In this document: positions 60,992-64,000 of the stretch, in pieces | How positions within the stretch are numbered: the first letter of the stretch is position 1 | Layout of the letters: each line of letters starts with the position of its first letter | NCBI GenBank assembly: GCA_964544475.1 | Contig: CAZJBS010000005.1 | Location: 151,558 to 215,557, forward strand | From: CAZJBS01 sp964544475 | GTDB lineage: Bacteria > CLD3 > SB21 | Reading direction: 5' to 3' | Length of the DNA stretch: 64,000 nt | Translations under genes and position numbers: made by a program | The notes under the pieces: model-generated | What the model was told of the DNA's origin: nothing | The model's database searches: none | The model's input: only the letters and a program-made list of their open reading frames with translations

Positions 60992-62434
60992 ATGCCTGAC
61001 AAAATCACTCCTCGATCTCAGGACTATTCCCAATGGTACATTGATATCATTCTCCAGGCCCAATTGGCCGATTACGCCCCGGTCAAGGGCTGTATGATCA
61101 TTCGTCCCAATGGCTACGCCATATGGGAATTGATCCAACAATCCCTGGACGGTATGTTCAAGGAATCCGGTCATGTGAATGCGTATTTTCCGCTTTTTAT
61201 TCCGGAAAGCTTCATGAACAAGGAAAAGGAACACGTCGAAGGTTTCTCGCCGGAATGCGCCGTTGTGACCCATGGGGGCGGCAAGAAATTGGAGGAGAAT
61301 CTGTATATCCGGCCGACCTCCGAAACCATCATCTGGAGCATGTACCAAAAATGGATCCAGTCGTATCGTGACCTGCCCATCCTGATCAATCAATGGGCCA
61401 ATGTCGTGCGCTGGGAAATGCGCACGCGTCTGTTTCTGCGAACAACGGAATTCCTCTGGCAGGAAGGCCATACGGCGCACGCCACCTATGAGGAGGCGGA
61501 GGAGGAAACGGTGCGTATGCTGCAGGTGTACCGGCGTTTTGCCGAGGAATACATGGCCGTGCCGGTGTATTACGGAAAGAAAACGGATTCGGAAAAATTC
61601 GCCGGCGCCCTGCATACGTATTGCATTGAAGCCATGATGCAGGACCGCAAGGCGCTCCAGGCAGGCACCTCGCACAACCTCGGCCAGAATTTTGCCAAAG
61701 CCTTCGATGTCAAATACCAGGACGACAAGAAAGAACTCCAATACGTGTGGGCCACCAGCTGGGGGGTGAGCACGCGGCTCGTCGGCGCACTGATCATGGC
61801 CCACAGTGACGATCAGGGGCTGGTTTTACCGCCTAAATTGGCGCCGACCCAGGTCGTTTTGGTGCCGATATTCAAGGACGACGTCGAAAAGAGCACCACC
61901 GGGGCCGTCGCTCGTCAACTGGCCGCCGAACTTCGAAACGCCGGTGTGCGCGTTCACGTTGACGACAGGGACCAATACCGGCCAGGCTGGAAATTCAATG
62001 AATGGGAATTGAAAGGTGTTCCGGTCCGTGTCGAGATCGGACCTAAGGATGTCGCCGCGGCACAGGTGGTCGTGGCGCGACGCGACAAGAATGACAAAGC
62101 GTCCAAAGTGACCATACCCATCAGCGGCTCGTCATCCCGGATCGCCGCACTTCTGGATGAGATTCAAAATAACCTGTTTGACCGTGCGAAAAAATTCCGT
62201 GATGACCATACGTTCTTTGCAAAAAATTATGCGGAGTTGAGGGACATCCTCGACACCGACAAGGGTTTCGCGCGGTGCTTCTGGGATGGCAGCCGGGACG
62301 ATGAAGTCCGCATCAAAGAGGAAACAAAGGCGACGATCCGCTGTATTCCATTCGAACCGTCCGGTGAAAAAGGAACCTGCGCGCTGACCGGCAGGGAAAC
62401 CGGCGTCCAGGTCATTTTTGCGAAAGCCTACTGA
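60992..62434 (+). CDS. proS: Prolyl-tRNA synthetase, archaeal/eukaryotic-like short type
   Basis: 480 residues from the ATG at 60992. It begins with D-Y-S-Q-W-Y-I-D-I-I and lacks the editing insertion of the long bacterial form. Class II motifs are present (R-P-T-S-E-T, then R-T-R-L-F-L-R-T-T-E-F-L-W-Q-E-G-H-T), with an anticodon-binding domain and a C-terminal zinc-less extension ending in A-Y. It charges tRNA-Pro. The next gene begins one base after the stop. Confidence 0.97.
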   Translation: MPDKITPRSQDYSQWYIDIILQAQLADYAPVKGCMIIRPNGYAIWELIQQSLDGMFKESGHVNAYFPLFIPESFMNKEKEHVEGFSPECAVVTHGGGKKLEENLYIRPTSETIIWSMYQKWIQSYRDLPILINQWANVVRWEMRTRLFLRTTEFLWQEGHTAHATYEEAEEETVRMLQVYRRFAEEYMAVPVYYGKKTDSEKFAGALHTYCIEAMMQDRKALQAGTSHNLGQNFAKAFDVKYQDDKKELQYVWATSWGVSTRLVGALIMAHSDDQGLVLPPKLAPTQVVLVPIFKDDVEKSTTGAVARQLAAELRNAGVRVHVDDRDQYRPGWKFNEWELKGVPVRVEIGPKDVAAAQVVVARRDKNDKASKVTIPISGSSSRIAALLDEIQNNLFDRAKKFRDDHTFFAKNYAELRDILDTDKGFARCFWDGSRDDEVRIKEETKATIRCIPFEPSGEKGTCALTGRETGVQVIFAKAY

Positions 62435-62435
62435 T

Positions 62436-63182
62436 ATGTTGCATTACCATGAATCCGGCTCGGGACCAGCCGTTCTGTTTGTTCACGGTTACCCGCTGAA
62501 CCAAACTATTTGGGAATCCCAGAAGTCGCTGGCCGACGCGTTTCGTGTCATATTGCCAGACCTGCCCGGTTTTGGAAAAAGTCCGGCATCCGTCGAGACC
62601 ATCGATGGCTACGCCGATACCATCAAAGACCTCCTCGACACCTTGAACATCGACAGAGCATCCATTTTCGGCCACTCCATGGGCGGCTACGTGCTGTTGT
62701 CATTGGCTGATCGGTATCCGGAGAGGCTGGACGCCATGGGACTGATTTGCAGTCAGGCCGGTGGTGACCCGACTGAGGTGCGCGAAGCGCGGTTAAGAAC
62801 GGCGGAAAATGTTGAAAAGCAGGGCACGTCGGCCGTCGCGGACACGATGGCCGAAAAACTCACAGCCCCGTCCGGTGCGCATCTGAAAGAAACGTTGCGA
62901 TCAATCATGCGTTCCGCCAGCGTGGCGGGTGTCACATCCGCTTTGCGGGCCATGGCGGCCCGATCGGATCGCTTTCATGTTTTTTCCAAACTGACAGTAC
63001 CCGTGCTCGTTCTCTCCGGCGCAGAGGACATCCTGATCCCGGAAGACAAGGCGCGGCTTATGGCCGATCGGTTGAAATTGGGTAAATGGATACGCCTCGA
63101 AAACTGCGGTCACATGCCGATGATGGAACAACCCGAACGCTTCAATCAGGAAATTCGTACGTTTCTGACTCTCGTGTCCTAA
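62436..63182 (+). CDS. Alpha/beta-hydrolase
   Basis: 248 residues from the ATG at 62436, one base after the proS stop. Oxyanion motif H-G-Y-P-L-N near 15; nucleophile S in G-H-S-M-G-G near 82; Asp in G-A-E-D-I-L-I-P; His in N-C-G-H-M-P. The substrate is unknown (ester or C-C bond hydrolysis). It is probably co-transcribed with proS. Confidence 0.9.
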   Translation: MLHYHESGSGPAVLFVHGYPLNQTIWESQKSLADAFRVILPDLPGFGKSPASVETIDGYADTIKDLLDTLNIDRASIFGHSMGGYVLLSLADRYPERLDAMGLICSQAGGDPTEVREARLRTAENVEKQGTSAVADTMAEKLTAPSGAHLKETLRSIMRSASVAGVTSALRAMAARSDRFHVFSKLTVPVLVLSGAEDILIPEDKARLMADRLKLGKWIRLENCGHMPMMEQPERFNQEIRTFLTLVS

Positions 63183-63212
63183 GCCAATCGCCGCCTGGCG
63201 GCGCCATCCGTT

Positions 63213-63860
63213 TTACAAATCCAATCCGAACTGTTCATTGAGAATGCCCGCGCAAAATGTGCGCCGATGGATCGTACACATGCCGTACGCCCTCAGCGCC
63301 TCGGTGTGTTCGGGCGTCGGATAACCCTTGTGTTTCGCAAATTGATACTGGGGGAACACGCGATCGTATTCCACCATCAGGCGGTCCCGCGTCACTTTCG
63401 CCAGGATGGAAGCCGCCGCGATGGTAAAACTCAACGCGTCACCCTTGATGATGGCCTTTTGACGCGATCCATAATGATGAGGGCGCGGAAACGGCTCGTG
63501 ATTGCCATCGACCAGGACGTAATCGACTTTCAGCGACATCTTCTCCACACAGGCCCGCATACCCATCAAGGACGCCTGAAGAATATTGTAACGGTCAATG
63601 TCTTCGTTGGAAATGATTTCAATATGAAAGCAGAGCGCATGACCCTGGATCTGATCGAAGAACTCTTCACGCAGGTCGGCGGTGAGTTGTTTCGAATCCG
63701 TGACACCCTCCATAAGAAATCCCTGTGGAAAAACAGCGCCCGCCACCACCACGGGACCCGCCAAAGGACCCCGACCGGCCTCATCCACGCCCGCCACATG
63801 GGTCATGCCGTGCGCCCAGCAGGCCTTCTCAAATTGAAGCATGTCGTTTGGTATCGTCAT
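63213..63860 (-). CDS. rnhB: Ribonuclease HII
   Basis: 215 residues. G-V-D-E-A-G-R-G-P-L-A-G-P near residue 20 carries the D-E pair of the active site; the third Asp is in Y-V-L-V-D-G-N and the fourth in K-V-T-R-D-R-L-M. It removes ribonucleotides from DNA. A terminator lies between it and the upstream partial gene, so it needs its own promoter or read-through. Convergent with the hydrolase gene. Confidence 0.97.
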   Translation of the reverse strand: MTIPNDMLQFEKACWAHGMTHVAGVDEAGRGPLAGPVVVAGAVFPQGFLMEGVTDSKQLTADLREEFFDQIQGHALCFHIEIISNEDIDRYNILQASLMGMRACVEKMSLKVDYVLVDGNHEPFPRPHHYGSRQKAIIKGDALSFTIAAASILAKVTRDRLMVEYDRVFPQYQFAKHKGYPTPEHTEALRAYGMCTIHRRTFCAGILNEQFGLDL

Positions 63861-63865
63861 TCCAA

Positions 63866-63900
63866 CAAAAAAGGGTTGAACGTTCTCTCGTTCAACCCTT
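63866..63900 (-). terminator. Terminator upstream of rnhB
   Basis: On the minus strand AAGGGTTGAACG pairs with CGTTCAACCCTT around six bases, followed by TTTT. It ends the transcript of the partial gene at the window edge. Confidence 0.9.
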
Positions 63901-63922
63901 CCAATGCGCTGATCGGAAAAAA

Positions 63923-64000
63923 TTACTCCGCCGGCTTGACTTCCGCGTTTTCGGCGGCCTGTTGGGCCTGATATTCGGCCACCATCTTGGACTCGTGGCT
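63923..64000 (-). CDS. C-terminal end of a gene running off the right edge
   Basis: 25 codons and a TAA. The residues (S-H-E-S-K-M-V-A-E-Y, then A/E/Q-rich, ending K-P-A-E) form an Ala/Glu-rich tail. Position upstream of rnhB fits a ribosomal protein such as L19 (rplS), which commonly precedes rnhB, but the fragment alone does not prove it. Confidence 0.5.
   Translation of the reverse strand, partial: SHESKMVAEYQAQQAAENAEVKPAE

Overview
The window comes from a Gram-negative bacterium, shown by a TonB-dependent outer-membrane receptor and exported proteins with signal peptides. The archaeal-type (short) ProRS, the receptor style with an N-terminal carboxypeptidase-like domain, and the exported oligoendopeptidase F fit the FCB superphylum (Bacteroidota, Ignavibacteriota, Calditrichota, KSB1-like lineages). 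I cannot place it more precisely. Most well-defined starts carry an AGGA/GGAG Shine-Dalgarno. The core genes (about 28.6-64 kb) are visibly more GC-rich than the two accessory blocks at 1-16.9 kb and 19-28.5 kb.

Region A (1 to about 16.85 kb) is an integrated element. Its right edge is a 3' tmRNA/tRNA-like remnant with terminator (16812-16888), next to an AlpA/excisionase-like gene. Its left end lies outside the window. A leftward block of about 18 closely spaced genes (14450 to 1288) has a phage-like inventory: a transglutaminase-fold protein, a membrane-anchored GH108 muramidase, several proteins with one C-terminal membrane helix, three adjacent beta-rich proteins that could be capsid subunits, a holin-like protein, a coiled-coil fibre and a 1144-residue 'polyvalent' protein (DdrB-type ParB plus LPD29). 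I see no terminase, portal, HK97 capsid or tail genes. I therefore suggest, as inference, a tailless membrane-containing phage or relative. An iteron-like repeat array lies ahead of the operon. A rightward mercury cassette (merR, fused merTP, a CopZ-like protein and a Cys-rich peptide, with no merA) is cargo. A LexA-like S24 repressor and a probable MBL-fold hydrolase lie at the left.

Region B (16.9-29.3 kb) is a defence/toxin-antitoxin island, all leftward: hipBA; a three-gene unit around a double KaiC-like ATPase; a five-gene, fully overlapping unit with a MORC-like GHKL ATPase, two unknown proteins, an m5C methyltransferase and a MIG-like mismatch glycosylase; then vapBC with its own promoter and operator.

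Region C (29.5-64 kb) is chromosomal core: msrA, a CASTOR/POLLUX-type channel, pepF, a Yip1-family protein, an MDR oxidoreductase, a bacilliredoxin and an exported discoidin/DM9/FA-domain protein. Next is a chemosensory operon (cheB-cheR-cheA-mcp) running without gaps into hisS-radA. Then come a class V aminotransferase, YacP, a SprT-like protease, an RmlD-like reductase, a YbjN-like protein, a DinG-like helicase, a TonB receptor, tRNA-Arg(CCG), proS, an alpha/beta hydrolase and rnhB. The CheA homologue carries an embedded MshEN-like (possible c-di-GMP-binding) segment.
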